A stretch of DNA of 24,308 nt from a virus, in the IMG/VR virus record IMGVR_UViG_3300021087_000077, positions 1 through 24,308 of that record; one strand, 5' to 3'. The notes beneath the pieces were generated by a model that made no database searches, was not told where the DNA came from, and saw only the letters and a program-made list of their open reading frames with translations. The translations under genes were made by a program, and so were the position numbers. Of this stretch, positions 16,369 to 24,308 are shown in pieces. Within the stretch, counting starts at the first letter, position 1. Each line of letters starts with the position of its first letter.

Positions 16369-18240
16369 TTAATATGTAGAGGAAGACGTAGATTTAAAAC
16401 CTACACCTGCACTACTTTCACCACTTGCGATGGTGTCTACTTCACCGACAACCTTAACATCGGAAGTCGAAATATCAATTAAGATACCTCGTGTCGCAAC
16501 AACATCGTTTCCGTTAGGTATCATGGTGAAGTCAATCGTTGAGTCAACATTAACGGTAGACGTTATGTTAATCGCATTGATTGTAATTAGTCCTGTCGAA
16601 TAGTCAATTGTTCCTGCAGTACTATTCGTATAAATTCTTGTTGACCCTGAGAGATAATATTCTCTTAAGGTTCCTTTTCCGTCATCATCAAAGTAATGGA
16701 TATTGGTTGCATCTCCTAATGAGTAGAAACCAGTTGTAGTTGTTATACCACCATTATCTGCGTTATAACCTGCAGTAGGGTTATAGAATCCATTTCCAAA
16801 TGTGTTAATGTATCCTAGCAATTGGCCAGGCCTAACTTCCATTTTCTTACTAAGTCTTACATTCGTGGTATTACTTAGTATCGCAGAATTAGACTCGTCA
16901 ATTGCATTAACTAAGTTTGAATGTCTAAACACGGAATCGAAGTTTGTTAGATTTGTTGTATCAAACTTACTAATTGCATTAGACACCACTGTTTCTAATT
17001 CTCCTGAAGATAAAGTAGTTGCCCTTTCGTTGTATTTGAAAGTTGTAGATAAAAGAATCTTAATAATTTCTGCATCTACAATTTCAGGTCTTACTGTTAA
17101 CATATTTAATGCATTTAATCTAGACTTGATTGCAGACTTTTCTGAACCTGAAAGATAATCTGAGTTTAATGGTTTGATTGCAAGGAATACTTTTCCGTAT
17201 TGTGGTGGGTCATTATCTTCACCACCCCACACTGCAACTGCATCTGCATTTGGATAATACTCTTTAACCTTTGCTTTGTAGTCATTAAGTGTTACCAATC
17301 TATTTTGTGAAGTATAGAACTTTGTTGCTTTAAACTTTATTGAATCTATATCTTCTTTCTCTGTACCACCTTGTGCGTTAGAAGTTGTCGTGATAGTAGA
17401 ATGTGTATAACCATTTACTGCACTTATTTGTGAGAACGTTTTAATACCATTACAATGAACCGTATCAACTATAATGTAGGTTGCAGTAATAACGTCTCCG
17501 TCTTTAAGAGCGGCACCTAGTGTTCCGTCACCAAAGTAAATCTCTACGAATCCATCTTCGTTTTCTTGCGTGTAATAAACTTCAGAAGTTGTTTTAATGT
17601 CTGATACGTCTGTTGCTTCAGTATATGAAGATGCTATTCCATCTGAGTTAACTGATATTTGTAATTTTGACTTATCAATTCTTGAGTTAGACAGTACAAA
17701 TTTTGGATTCATTGTTTGACTATCAAATATAAATTGGTCTGTTGCATATGTTCCTTGTACTAAATCAACACTTGCGTAGTTATATGTTGAACCATTCTGA
17801 GATGGTTTGACTGTATTAGGAACTACAAAGTTATAGTTAATACCATCAAAATTTGTTTCAAAAATACTTCCTCTTTCCAATTGCATTTCACTAACTGTCG
17901 GATAGCTTCCATCTACATTTCTAACGTTATTGATTGCAATGTCCACGATTGCAGCTGCACACTTTTCTGTCGCAGGTACGAATCCTAAATCCTTTGCACG
18001 AGACACTACGTTCTTTCTGATTTGGGCAGAATCTAAGAACAGTTCACTACCTGCAATGTTTGTATTTACTGCACCAATATGTGATGCATATGCGAGTAGG
18101 TCTACTAGTACCGACATAGTAGAACCTTCAAAGTTATAGTCTTTTAATTTATCTTGACCTTGTAGATATGCTTTTAGATTTTCTCCAATATCATCAAAGT
18201 CTAAATCGGTAACGTTTATTTGTGAACTCTTAATTGCCAT
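16369..18240 (-). CDS. 6: Baseplate wedge subunit gp6
   Basis: 623 residues, against about 660 in T4. The N-terminal LKAYLQGQDKLKDYNFEGS, then VLVDLLAYASH, matches T4 gp6 (LIEWLNGQNEFLDYDFEGS). Downstream blocks also follow T4 order: RKNVVSRAKDLGFVP, then EIYFGDGTLG, FYTSQNRLVTLNDYKAKVKEY and VFLAIKPLNSDYLS. gp6 belongs to the baseplate J-like family; dimers form the ring that ties wedges together around the hub and drives the sheath trigger. The gene starts one nucleotide after the gp25 stop (TAAAATG), so the two are coupled. The C-terminal 120 residues are Gly/Asn/Thr-rich and less T4-like. Confidence 0.93.
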   Translation of the reverse strand: MAIKSSQINVTDLDFDDIGENLKAYLQGQDKLKDYNFEGSTMSVLVDLLAYASHIGAVNTNIAGSELFLDSAQIRKNVVSRAKDLGFVPATEKCAAAIVDIAINNVRNVDGSYPTVSEMQLERGSIFETNFDGINYNFVVPNTVKPSQNGSTYNYASVDLVQGTYATDQFIFDSQTMNPKFVLSNSRIDKSKLQISVNSDGIASSYTEATDVSDIKTTSEVYYTQENEDGFVEIYFGDGTLGAALKDGDVITATYIIVDTVHCNGIKTFSQISAVNGYTHSTITTTSNAQGGTEKEDIDSIKFKATKFYTSQNRLVTLNDYKAKVKEYYPNADAVAVWGGEDNDPPQYGKVFLAIKPLNSDYLSGSEKSAIKSRLNALNMLTVRPEIVDAEIIKILLSTTFKYNERATTLSSGELETVVSNAISKFDTTNLTNFDSVFRHSNLVNAIDESNSAILSNTTNVRLSKKMEVRPGQLLGYINTFGNGFYNPTAGYNADNGGITTTTGFYSLGDATNIHYFDDDGKGTLREYYLSGSTRIYTNSTAGTIDYSTGLITINAINITSTVNVDSTIDFTMIPNGNDVVATRGILIDISTSDVKVVGEVDTIASGESSAGVGFKSTSSSTY

Positions 18241-18241
18241 T

Positions 18242-18664
18242 TTATCTTGCCCTTGTTAATGTCATTTCTATTGCTTGGTTAGCAACACCGTTTTTAATTG
18301 AATAGTGTACTTGTAGACTTACTTCATTTCTATCTACTCCATTGATACTCACCCTGACTCTATGGATTCTTGGTTCAAATGTAGTTAACATGGAAACAAG
18401 TCTCTGTTTTACTTTTCTAATTCTTCTATCTGAAGTTAGTTCAAAAAGCAATTCTCTTATTGACCCACCAAAGTTTGGTTTGAATGGTCTTTCATAATGA
18501 TTAGTTAATATAATGTTCTTAACAGCCCTTTTTACTGCTTCTGCATCGGTTCTCACAACAACATCGCCAGTCTGAGGGTGTTTTTTAAAAAGCAAGTCTA
18601 AATCTGCATATGCTTTTTCTGAGATTGCAGTCTGTTTACTAGTATTGGTTATATCTATTGCCAT
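18242..18664 (-). CDS. 25: Baseplate wedge subunit gp25 (GPW/gp25 family)
   Basis: 140 residues, normal length for the family (T4 gp25 is about 132). It has RAVKNIILTNHYERPFKPNF then GGSIRELLFEL, followed by FEPRIHRVRV, the conserved EPR motif with its preceding helix. The family is also present in P2 gpW and in type VI secretion TssE; gp25 binds gp6 and templates sheath assembly. AGGAG lies 16 nt before the ATG, which is long, and a TATAAATA box sits between them, so the true control of initiation is unclear. It directly precedes the gp6 gene as in many contractile systems. Confidence 0.95.
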   Translation of the reverse strand: MAIDITNTSKQTAISEKAYADLDLLFKKHPQTGDVVVRTDAEAVKRAVKNIILTNHYERPFKPNFGGSIRELLFELTSDRRIRKVKQRLVSMLTTFEPRIHRVRVSINGVDRNEVSLQVHYSIKNGVANQAIEMTLTRAR

Positions 18665-18669
18665 ATATC

Positions 18670-18677
18670 TATTTATA
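18670..18677 (-). promoter_or_regulatory. TATAAATA box before gp25
   Basis: Exact T4-type late promoter box on the minus strand in the 30-bp gap before gp25. A transcript starting at the usual distance would begin at or next to the gp25 ATG, giving a leaderless message, so it may be non-functional or may serve mainly gp6 and later genes. Confidence 0.35.
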
Positions 18678-18694
18678 CTTCTCCTACAACTAAA

Positions 18695-20638
18695 TTAAAT
18701 CTTAATTATAGAAACAGACGCTCCTTCTATCGGTGCTGTATCAAATGTTACCGTGTTGCCAAAAATTGTTACTCCACTTCCGTGTTCGTATTCAGTGACA
18801 AGTGGATCGCCTGCGTTAGGTTGCCCTTCAGGAATTTTTCCTGCTGTTACAAATGCGTGAACTGTTCCTGTTCCACTACTAACAGAATATTCTGTTTCTT
18901 CTCCATCTCCTGTTGCAAATGAACTTCCCTCGTCACTTGAAAGGTACGGGACTCCATCCAAAACCACAGTGTTATCTGAAATAGGTTTAGTGTCTTTCTT
19001 AGTTTCTACTACAACTGCAGTTATAACACCTGCAATCGCTGGAATTTTTAAATCAATACTCATAGGCATACCGATTAGTTTTAGGAAGTCACACCATGTT
19101 AGGAACATTATCTCAAAAATTGAACCCAGTCCTATTGCACTAAGAAACTTCTTAACTATCTTAACCCAATCAAACATTATCTTCTTATGCCAATTCATTT
19201 TGAAGTCTTCTAGTGCTAAAAGGATTTCTGAAATTTCTTCTTCGATTGAGGCCGTAGTCGATTCTATATCAACACCTAAAATATCTTTTATACTAAAACC
19301 AAAAATACTGAGTCCTAGTACCTTTTCTCTAATTAGACTTCTAAACTTGCCACCTTCTTCTAATAACTTATTTTCTAAATCCTTTTTCTCTAGTCGTAAT
19401 TCCTCTAACTCTTCCAATTTTTTAAAATAATCTTCATCAGATATATCAGGGTCTGCTAATTCCTCTTTTAGTTTATCCATTTTATCATTTAGTTTACCAA
19501 TATCTGTTTGTAAACTTTCTTTTAGTTCTTCCCACTCGTCTTTTAGAGTCTGTATAGCAGAGTTTACTATTTTCGCAATATCCATACTCATAATGTCGGT
19601 CAGAAGTTGAATAGGTGTATCAGGTAAACCTAACAGTTTCCAAATTTTATCAAAGATACCGATTAATTCTTGGAAAATTGCCATCATCGTATTCTGCACA
19701 TACTTCTTAATTTGAGTTTTGATGTAGTTGTAAATTATCTTTGCCTTTGCCTTATTATCAACTACACCATACTCACCATCAAATTGTCTGAACTCTTCGG
19801 GAACCAGTTGCCAAAATTTATCAATAAATTTATCTTTTAGTTCAGAGATGTCACCAATATCTCCCATTAAGGCTTTCTTCTTTTCAGCTAATGCTTCCAA
19901 CTCTTCCGTTTTCTTTATATGGTCTTCCATACTAATGTCGGGGTCTGCTAATTCTTCTACTAGTTTGTCTATCTCCTCACTAATCTTTTTTATTTCTTTG
20001 AACTTCTCTGCTATTTCTAAATCAAAACTCTTACCTGAAATTTGGTCTATCAACTCTTGTTTATACGCAGGAGAGGTAATCAGTTTTAGGATATCAATCT
20101 GTATTCCCAAAATTGGAACTGAAAAATTAAAGGGAACTATAGAAGAAATGATTTCTGCAATCTTTGTGGGAATGTATGTGTGAAACTCTTGAAGTAATTC
20201 TTCAAAGGCATCTCGTGCCTCTTTTTGCCAGTCACGATTTGGGCCTTCTTTATTCCAATATGGAGATAGTATATCTGCAAGTGTATCAACAAACTCTTCA
20301 ACAGTTTCTGAAACCTCATTAACCTGTTCTTGTATTACACCTTCGATTTGAGTCTTGATAAAATTTTCTTTATCATCTATCTCTTCTAATATTGCAGCTG
20401 TTTCTTCTTCTGTTAAGTCGGGGTCTTTTAATTTCTCGTATAAGTCTGCAATTTCCTTTTTCCTTTCTGCCTTCATCTCTAGGACTTTTCCCTGCATTTG
20501 GCCAGGGATTGCAGCCATTTTATTAAATGCGTTTACGATTTCGTCTTTTGTGGGTAAGGAAAATATATCCCCTTCAGGACACGCTAGTGCTGAGGGAATT
20601 TCTGCCTCTACGGGTTTAACTTCACTTGTTTCAGTCAT
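18695..20638 (-). CDS. Triplicated coiled-coil tail protein, possible tape-measure-like or hub protein
   Basis: 647 residues, no family recognised. Three units spaced about 160 residues apart share a charged helix, a DPD turn and a second helix: KDPDLTEEET at 71, ADPDISMEDH at 231 and ADPDISDEDY at 395. After each comes a hydrophobic helical stretch with short amphipathic strings (FNFSVPILGIQIDILKLI at about 170, IGIFDKIWKLLGLPDTPIQL at 326, FLKLIGMPMSIDL at 518). Residues 550-647 form a separate beta domain (FATGDGEETEYSV ... VTFDTAPIEGASVSIIKI) of the type found in phage fibres. The gene sits between gp5 and gp25, two nucleotides after the gp5 stop. T4 gp29, the tape measure, is about 590 residues, so size fits, but a fibre-like tail is unusual for one. 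Alternatives are a hub connector or a spike-associated protein. Being a tail protein is likely; the specific role is inference. Confidence 0.7.
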   Translation of the reverse strand: MTETSEVKPVEAEIPSALACPEGDIFSLPTKDEIVNAFNKMAAIPGQMQGKVLEMKAERKKEIADLYEKLKDPDLTEEETAAILEEIDDKENFIKTQIEGVIQEQVNEVSETVEEFVDTLADILSPYWNKEGPNRDWQKEARDAFEELLQEFHTYIPTKIAEIISSIVPFNFSVPILGIQIDILKLITSPAYKQELIDQISGKSFDLEIAEKFKEIKKISEEIDKLVEELADPDISMEDHIKKTEELEALAEKKKALMGDIGDISELKDKFIDKFWQLVPEEFRQFDGEYGVVDNKAKAKIIYNYIKTQIKKYVQNTMMAIFQELIGIFDKIWKLLGLPDTPIQLLTDIMSMDIAKIVNSAIQTLKDEWEELKESLQTDIGKLNDKMDKLKEELADPDISDEDYFKKLEELEELRLEKKDLENKLLEEGGKFRSLIREKVLGLSIFGFSIKDILGVDIESTTASIEEEISEILLALEDFKMNWHKKIMFDWVKIVKKFLSAIGLGSIFEIMFLTWCDFLKLIGMPMSIDLKIPAIAGVITAVVVETKKDTKPISDNTVVLDGVPYLSSDEGSSFATGDGEETEYSVSSGTGTVHAFVTAGKIPEGQPNAGDPLVTEYEHGSGVTIFGNTVTFDTAPIEGASVSIIKI

Positions 20639-20640
20639 AA

Positions 20641-21777
20641 TTATGAGTTCGGTTTAAATTCAGGTGCTAAGACCTTCACGTGCTCTGCAGCTGATAAGGT
20701 TAGTTTTTTACCAACTTCAATGTCAAGATTTCCATTTATATCAATCTTACCGTCACTAAGAGATTTGAGTTCTAGTTTTCCTATGGTTTCAATTTTTGCA
20801 TCACCAAGAACTTTAATCTCAACCTTTCCACCAATAAACACTTCTTCGTTTCTACAAATAATAGTGTAGTTGTCATTAACAACTCTAGTTACCTGAGAAC
20901 CATCAGGGTGAATCTCCTGAAAGGTTCCTGACCTATGTGCTATTGCAAGTCTTTCAGCACCCATTGTATCGTCCATTTCTAAAACATGACCCGACTCTGA
21001 CTGTAAAACTTTGTTGTAAGGGTAGACTGGTTTTGCAGGAGATTTTATTTCCTTTTTACTAAGAAGTCTATCTTTTGGTATGGTTCTTTCTTTCAATAAT
21101 TCAGCAATATCAACTTCATCATCACTTCCAGCAAGTTTAGCTAAATCTGACTTGTCCGTGTATAAAGGATAAAAGGGTAAATTATCTTCAGTTATTTCAG
21201 TGTCCGTTATTGTAGAACCTACTCCTGTATATTTAATATCCAAAGTGAATAATGGTCGTGGGGTATCGTCTGCAAGTAGTCCTACTCCAGCAGTAAGACC
21301 AAAGTTCCTTTTACTAGCGTGGTCTGGCTCTGCCCCATCGGGTGTTCCGTCATAAGTTGTGTCTGCAGATGCAATTCCCGTTATACCACCAACGGTCATT
21401 TCCTTATCCCCATGTGTAGTTAACCGTCTTGGGTCATTGAACCCCTTTTCAACCTGTCTTTTGATTTTTTTACCAAGTGCATCTATTTTGTAACCACCTG
21501 CAGGTATTCCTGCAGTAGAACCAATGACCACTGGTTGTTGACATTTTTTTCCGTCTCTAAAAAATAGAATTACCGTAGACCCTTCTACGAGTCCGTGTTG
21601 AGTTCCGAATCCTGATAACCCTGCAGAAGTTGTTGGTAACATAACTTGAGCCCATGGCAAGTCAGGTGATGCAATTTTCTGTTTATCATCTGTATGGATT
21701 CCATGTACACGAACACGAACTCTACCAACCTTTAAAGGGTCTTGTCTATCTTCAACTATTCCGTAATATATTTCCAT
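20641..21777 (-). CDS. 5: gp5-like baseplate spike protein lacking a lysozyme domain
   Basis: 378 residues from the ATG at 21777-21775. The upstream in-frame ATG at 21813 would overlap the hub gene by 35 bp, whereas this start is one nucleotide after its stop. The N-terminal 95 residues (YYGIVEDRQDPLKVGRVRVR, then DLPWAQVMLPTTSAG and GSTVILFFRDG) are the OB-fold of gp5/VgrG spikes. The C-terminal 130 residues (SGHVLEMDDTMGAERLAIAH, then GSQVTRVVNDNYTI, then short repeats GGKVEIKVLG, GDAKIETIG) form the trimeric beta-helix that ends in the puncturing needle. T4 gp5 has a lysozyme domain between these two; the 150-residue middle here is low in complexity and shows no lysozyme motif. The protein presumably forms the cell-puncturing spike with the hub protein encoded just before it. 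Confidence 0.88.
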   Translation of the reverse strand: MEIYYGIVEDRQDPLKVGRVRVRVHGIHTDDKQKIASPDLPWAQVMLPTTSAGLSGFGTQHGLVEGSTVILFFRDGKKCQQPVVIGSTAGIPAGGYKIDALGKKIKRQVEKGFNDPRRLTTHGDKEMTVGGITGIASADTTYDGTPDGAEPDHASKRNFGLTAGVGLLADDTPRPLFTLDIKYTGVGSTITDTEITEDNLPFYPLYTDKSDLAKLAGSDDEVDIAELLKERTIPKDRLLSKKEIKSPAKPVYPYNKVLQSESGHVLEMDDTMGAERLAIAHRSGTFQEIHPDGSQVTRVVNDNYTIICRNEEVFIGGKVEIKVLGDAKIETIGKLELKSLSDGKIDINGNLDIEVGKKLTLSAAEHVKVLAPEFKPNS

Positions 21778-21778
21778 G

Positions 21779-23347
21779 TTAGTCCGCCTCATAGCTGCCA
21801 TCAGATTTCTCAATAAGAGTTTCTATTTCTTCTAATGTAATTTCTTTTGCAAAACTTTCTTTAATACATTCTAATTGTAGAGACCCGTAAAATCCAGGCA
21901 CTTGAAGATTACCAGTAAGACATGAATCTACAACTAAGTACCTATTATCATTTATTGGATCTGTATTGTCCTCACCTCTTGTTACTTCAGGTTCGGGGAT
22001 ATTCATTTTAATAACATCACCTGCTGATATATCAGTTCTTATTGGTAAAATTACAACGACTCTATGTTGTTTCATTATTTCTTTCAATGCAATTCTTTCT
22101 AATTTAGAATTGTCTTTAATCTTATTTCCTTTAAATGCTTCACTAGATTCGAATGTGTTGTTATCAAAATCATGATTAGTATTGTAATCATAGGTAACTA
22201 AAGAGTCAGGTATTTTGTTGGGATATTGCATTCCTGCATAGTTAAGTTCTTTTACTGGTGGGCTCGCCATTTCCTGCCAATCGATGTCTCCTGTTGTACG
22301 TGCTAAAAATATACTTTTTTCACTTTCATCAGTTCTTATTAAAGGAACTGCATCTTCTGAAACATGACTACCATCTTTTCTATTGAAGGTTTCTAATATA
22401 TCATATATATTAACCGATTCTATTTTTGTAATTGGGTCATATACTTTCTGAGTTGATGCATAAGCACCTGCAACTGTTCCTCTTAAGGTATCAAAAAGTT
22501 GAGGTTTATCTATAGTTAATATTTGTAAATCTTTTGTTCCACCCACTGTATCAACTTCTCCTGCACCAACTTCCAGACCAAGTTCCTTTACCACTTTGGC
22601 CTCTTCTCTCTCTTTACTTTCGACTCCTGCTGTTCCACACATACTTGATAAAGATTGCCATTTAAAGTTATCTCTAAATGTTTGATAAAGAAACATTGAG
22701 TTTCTCCATGAACCTGATTTATTATCAGCATTCTCAGTAACCCAATCTAAAAAAGTGTCTGCTCTCCAATTAGGAATTACAAATTGGTTGTTTTCTGATT
22801 TTGTATGTTCAAAGTGACCAAAAAATTTTTCTTTCCCTTCAGGGCTTATGCCATTAAACCATGCCTGCCCATTTCCCTGTCCCATATCCCAAAAAGCTGC
22901 CGACATCATCTCAGTATAAGAACCCCTGTAGACCTTACTGAGTCTAGTTGTATTTGCTACAAACATCAGTGGGTCGCATAACTTCATTTCATATGTTTGA
23001 GTACCTGCTCTAGGTCTTTGTACGTTGTTGAGTTTATATACTCTAAATATCTTCTCAAGTTCTTGGTCTATTTCATCTCTTTCAGTGCTTATATGAACAC
23101 GAATATGTTCTTGTCCAGTAAAACGATAATTTTTTATTAGGTTTACACTATCTATAAGAGTTATATCTCCTGTAACAAATTTAGAATTAATACTTTCATA
23201 CAGACTGAACCCTGCTGTAATTGACTGTATATCAATCGACTTACCGTCACCATTTACTAAGTGAACGGCTTTTAAATTGAAAGCTTGGTGTGGTGTTGTT
23301 ACGTCTCCCTCAGGCAACTCGACTGGTGTTGTAGAAACTTCTGTCAT
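21779..23347 (-). CDS. gp27-like baseplate hub protein
   Basis: 522 residues. The N-terminal 130 residues (SITAGFSLYESINSKFVTGD then HIRVHISTE and FRVYKLNNVQ) have the strand pattern and position of the first tail-tube-like domain of the gp27/gpD hub family. Residues 180-230 (NNQFVIPNWRADTFLDWVTE then NSMFLYQTF) and the C-terminal 100 residues (VVVILPIRTDISAGDVIKMN then NRYLVVDSCL) fit the later hub domains, which end with a barrel over the spike. It lies directly before the gp5-like spike gene, one nucleotide apart, which matches the gp27-gp5 partnership in the hub. Sequence likeness to T4 gp27 is weak by eye and T4 gp27 is shorter (about 391 residues), so the call leans on pattern plus context. 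A ribosome site TAGGAATAGGG lies upstream. Confidence 0.7.
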   Translation of the reverse strand: MTEVSTTPVELPEGDVTTPHQAFNLKAVHLVNGDGKSIDIQSITAGFSLYESINSKFVTGDITLIDSVNLIKNYRFTGQEHIRVHISTERDEIDQELEKIFRVYKLNNVQRPRAGTQTYEMKLCDPLMFVANTTRLSKVYRGSYTEMMSAAFWDMGQGNGQAWFNGISPEGKEKFFGHFEHTKSENNQFVIPNWRADTFLDWVTENADNKSGSWRNSMFLYQTFRDNFKWQSLSSMCGTAGVESKEREEAKVVKELGLEVGAGEVDTVGGTKDLQILTIDKPQLFDTLRGTVAGAYASTQKVYDPITKIESVNIYDILETFNRKDGSHVSEDAVPLIRTDESEKSIFLARTTGDIDWQEMASPPVKELNYAGMQYPNKIPDSLVTYDYNTNHDFDNNTFESSEAFKGNKIKDNSKLERIALKEIMKQHRVVVILPIRTDISAGDVIKMNIPEPEVTRGEDNTDPINDNRYLVVDSCLTGNLQVPGFYGSLQLECIKESFAKEITLEEIETLIEKSDGSYEAD

Positions 23348-23362
23348 GATATAACCCTATTC

Positions 23363-24217
23363 CTAACCATTACTCATTAATCTTTCAAACTCTCTTAATA
23401 CAGAAGTTATTTTTGAAGGAGAAATAATTTTAATTAATCTTTTCTTCTCATTCTCTTCATATTCTTCAGTATAATATGTAACTGGGCTCCACCCCGAACC
23501 ACCATAAGTTCGCCTGTTTCCTGTTGAGTCAACGTAATGGTGGACTCCGTCTTTTGCATCTGAAACTGAATCTACTGTAAAAGAAAGATTAGTTCCATCA
23601 ATGATTTCTTGTTGCCACTGTTCGAATGCAGTCCTATCGTCAGGTATCTCTTCATTTTCTAACTTTGCAGTAGAAAGCTTTGTACTAGAAACCATAACGT
23701 CAGTTGCTTCAATAATATCACCTTGAACAACTAAACGATTGAATGTTGGGTCAACAGATTGCACACTTACTTCTTTAGTTCCTGATGTAAGTGTCTCTCC
23801 GATTAGAATCTTGTTGTCGTGTTTCCAACCGAGAGGATTACTACTGTTAACCAGTTTAGTGTCATAGGTAGGTGTTGTAACTATATCACTAGAATTTACT
23901 ACAATTAGATTTTGTCCTTGATACTTTTCTGCGATATAATTTTCAAAAACCTCGAAGTCCATAAACCAGTCATAGTAATTCTCAAAGTCATTAACTAAAA
24001 AGAAAGTCCAATGTAAATCACCGTCACCATATAGTTTACTTGCAACCACATCAGGTCGGTCTCCTTCCATGACTTCATAAGTTTGATATTCAACTATTGA
24101 GTTAAGAGCTGAAGATTCTACTTTTGCTTTGCGAAAGAAATCTTTAATCCTAACAACTTTTCCTGTATTAAGGGTGTACTGTAAAGTAGGGAAATTTTTA
24201 AATAATTGAGTAGCCAT
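23363..24217 (-). CDS. 53: Baseplate wedge subunit gp53
   Basis: 284 residues, longer than T4 gp53 (about 196). Residues 45-80 (YQTYEVMEGDRPDVVASKLY then GDLHWTFFLVND) match the LysM-like core of gp53 (T4: RPEELANAIYGNPQLYWVLL). The C-terminus ENEKKRLIKIISPSKITSVL matches T4 ENEKLRQIKIIAKSDINSFM. The extra length lies between, at about 110-245, and includes a GE-LTSGT-VSVQSVD beta module similar to modules in gp7 and the giant protein. gp53 joins adjacent wedges to complete the baseplate ring. It precedes the hub and spike genes in this late block and starts 1 nt after the stop of the partial gene upstream. Confidence 0.92.
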   Translation of the reverse strand: MATQLFKNFPTLQYTLNTGKVVRIKDFFRKAKVESSALNSIVEYQTYEVMEGDRPDVVASKLYGDGDLHWTFFLVNDFENYYDWFMDFEVFENYIAEKYQGQNLIVVNSSDIVTTPTYDTKLVNSSNPLGWKHDNKILIGETLTSGTKEVSVQSVDPTFNRLVVQGDIIEATDVMVSSTKLSTAKLENEEIPDDRTAFEQWQQEIIDGTNLSFTVDSVSDAKDGVHHYVDSTGNRRTYGGSGWSPVTYYTEEYEENEKKRLIKIISPSKITSVLREFERLMSNG

Positions 24218-24218
24218 T

Positions 24219-24308
24219 TTATACGTTTGCCTCTGGATTTACACTATCCATACCACCTATGTCTTTACCATAAGCTGATATCCTTTGATAACTCTCTTGA
24301 GTTAATAG
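24219..24308 (-). CDS. C-terminal end of an unidentified gene, partial
   Basis: An open frame enters from the right edge and ends at TAA (24221-24219), one nucleotide before the gp53 start. The 29 visible residues (LLTQESYQRISAYGKDIGGM, then DSVNPEANV) are too few to assign a family. The same strand and close spacing suggest membership in the same late operon. In T4 the gene before 53 is gene 4, but I see no resemblance to gp4 here. Confidence 0.6.
   Translation of the reverse strand, partial: LLTQESYQRISAYGKDIGGMDSVNPEANV

Noticed and set aside
21778-21813. Longer gp5 start at 21813
   Set aside because: It would overlap the hub gene by 35 bp and add a segment not typical of gp5. The ATG at 21777 begins exactly at the OB-fold and follows the hub stop by one nucleotide.

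Overview
The window is a dense, single-strand (all minus) late structural block of an AT-rich, T4-like contractile-tailed phage. Read 5'->3' on the minus strand (right to left here), it encodes the baseplate: gp53, a gp27-like hub protein, a gp5-like spike, a 647-residue coiled-coil protein, gp25, gp6, a small unknown protein, gp7, gp8, a 2226-residue DUF4815-type virion protein, a 74-residue coiled-coil protein and a tail-fibre-like protein. The gene set, the T4-type late promoter boxes (TATAAATA) and the marine-style domain decorations (LEDG, GSGY and tail-fibre beta modules) point to a marine T4-like myovirus of a cyanobacterium or a SAR11-like host. I cannot separate those hosts from sequence alone. 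No tRNA, integrase, IS element, CRISPR array or metabolic auxiliary gene is visible.

Layout by region. 24308-20641: end of an unknown gene, then gp53 (wedge), gp27-like hub and gp5-like spike without a recognisable lysozyme domain. 20638-18695: a protein of three ~160-residue coiled-coil units ending in a beta domain, possibly tape-measure-like. 18664-16369: gp25 and gp6. 16285-10424: a small unknown protein, gp7 (rearranged and decorated relative to T4) and gp8 (expanded relative to T4). 10375-2243: the giant DUF4815 protein and two small or fibre-like proteins. Genes are separated by 0-90 bp and several overlap (TAATG, ATGGCTAA), so the region is probably transcribed as long late messages. 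Likely late promoters lie before gp8 and inside the end of the oxygenase gene; one candidate lies before gp25.

The most unusual part is 1-2233. Here two genes encode proteins built from the same 20-residue (60-bp) Pro/Tyr/Gln/Asn/Arg-rich repeat. A 2-oxoglutarate/Fe(II) oxygenase gene sits directly between them, one nucleotide after the first and overlapping the second by TAATG. The second repeat gene runs off the left edge; its visible 172 residues contain 16 Arg and no Asp, Glu, Lys, Cys, His or Trp. The arrangement suggests a phage-encoded enzyme that hydroxylates a repetitive, cationic, adhesive-like tail appendage. That function is inference; the repeats, the enzyme motifs and the coupling are seen in the sequence.
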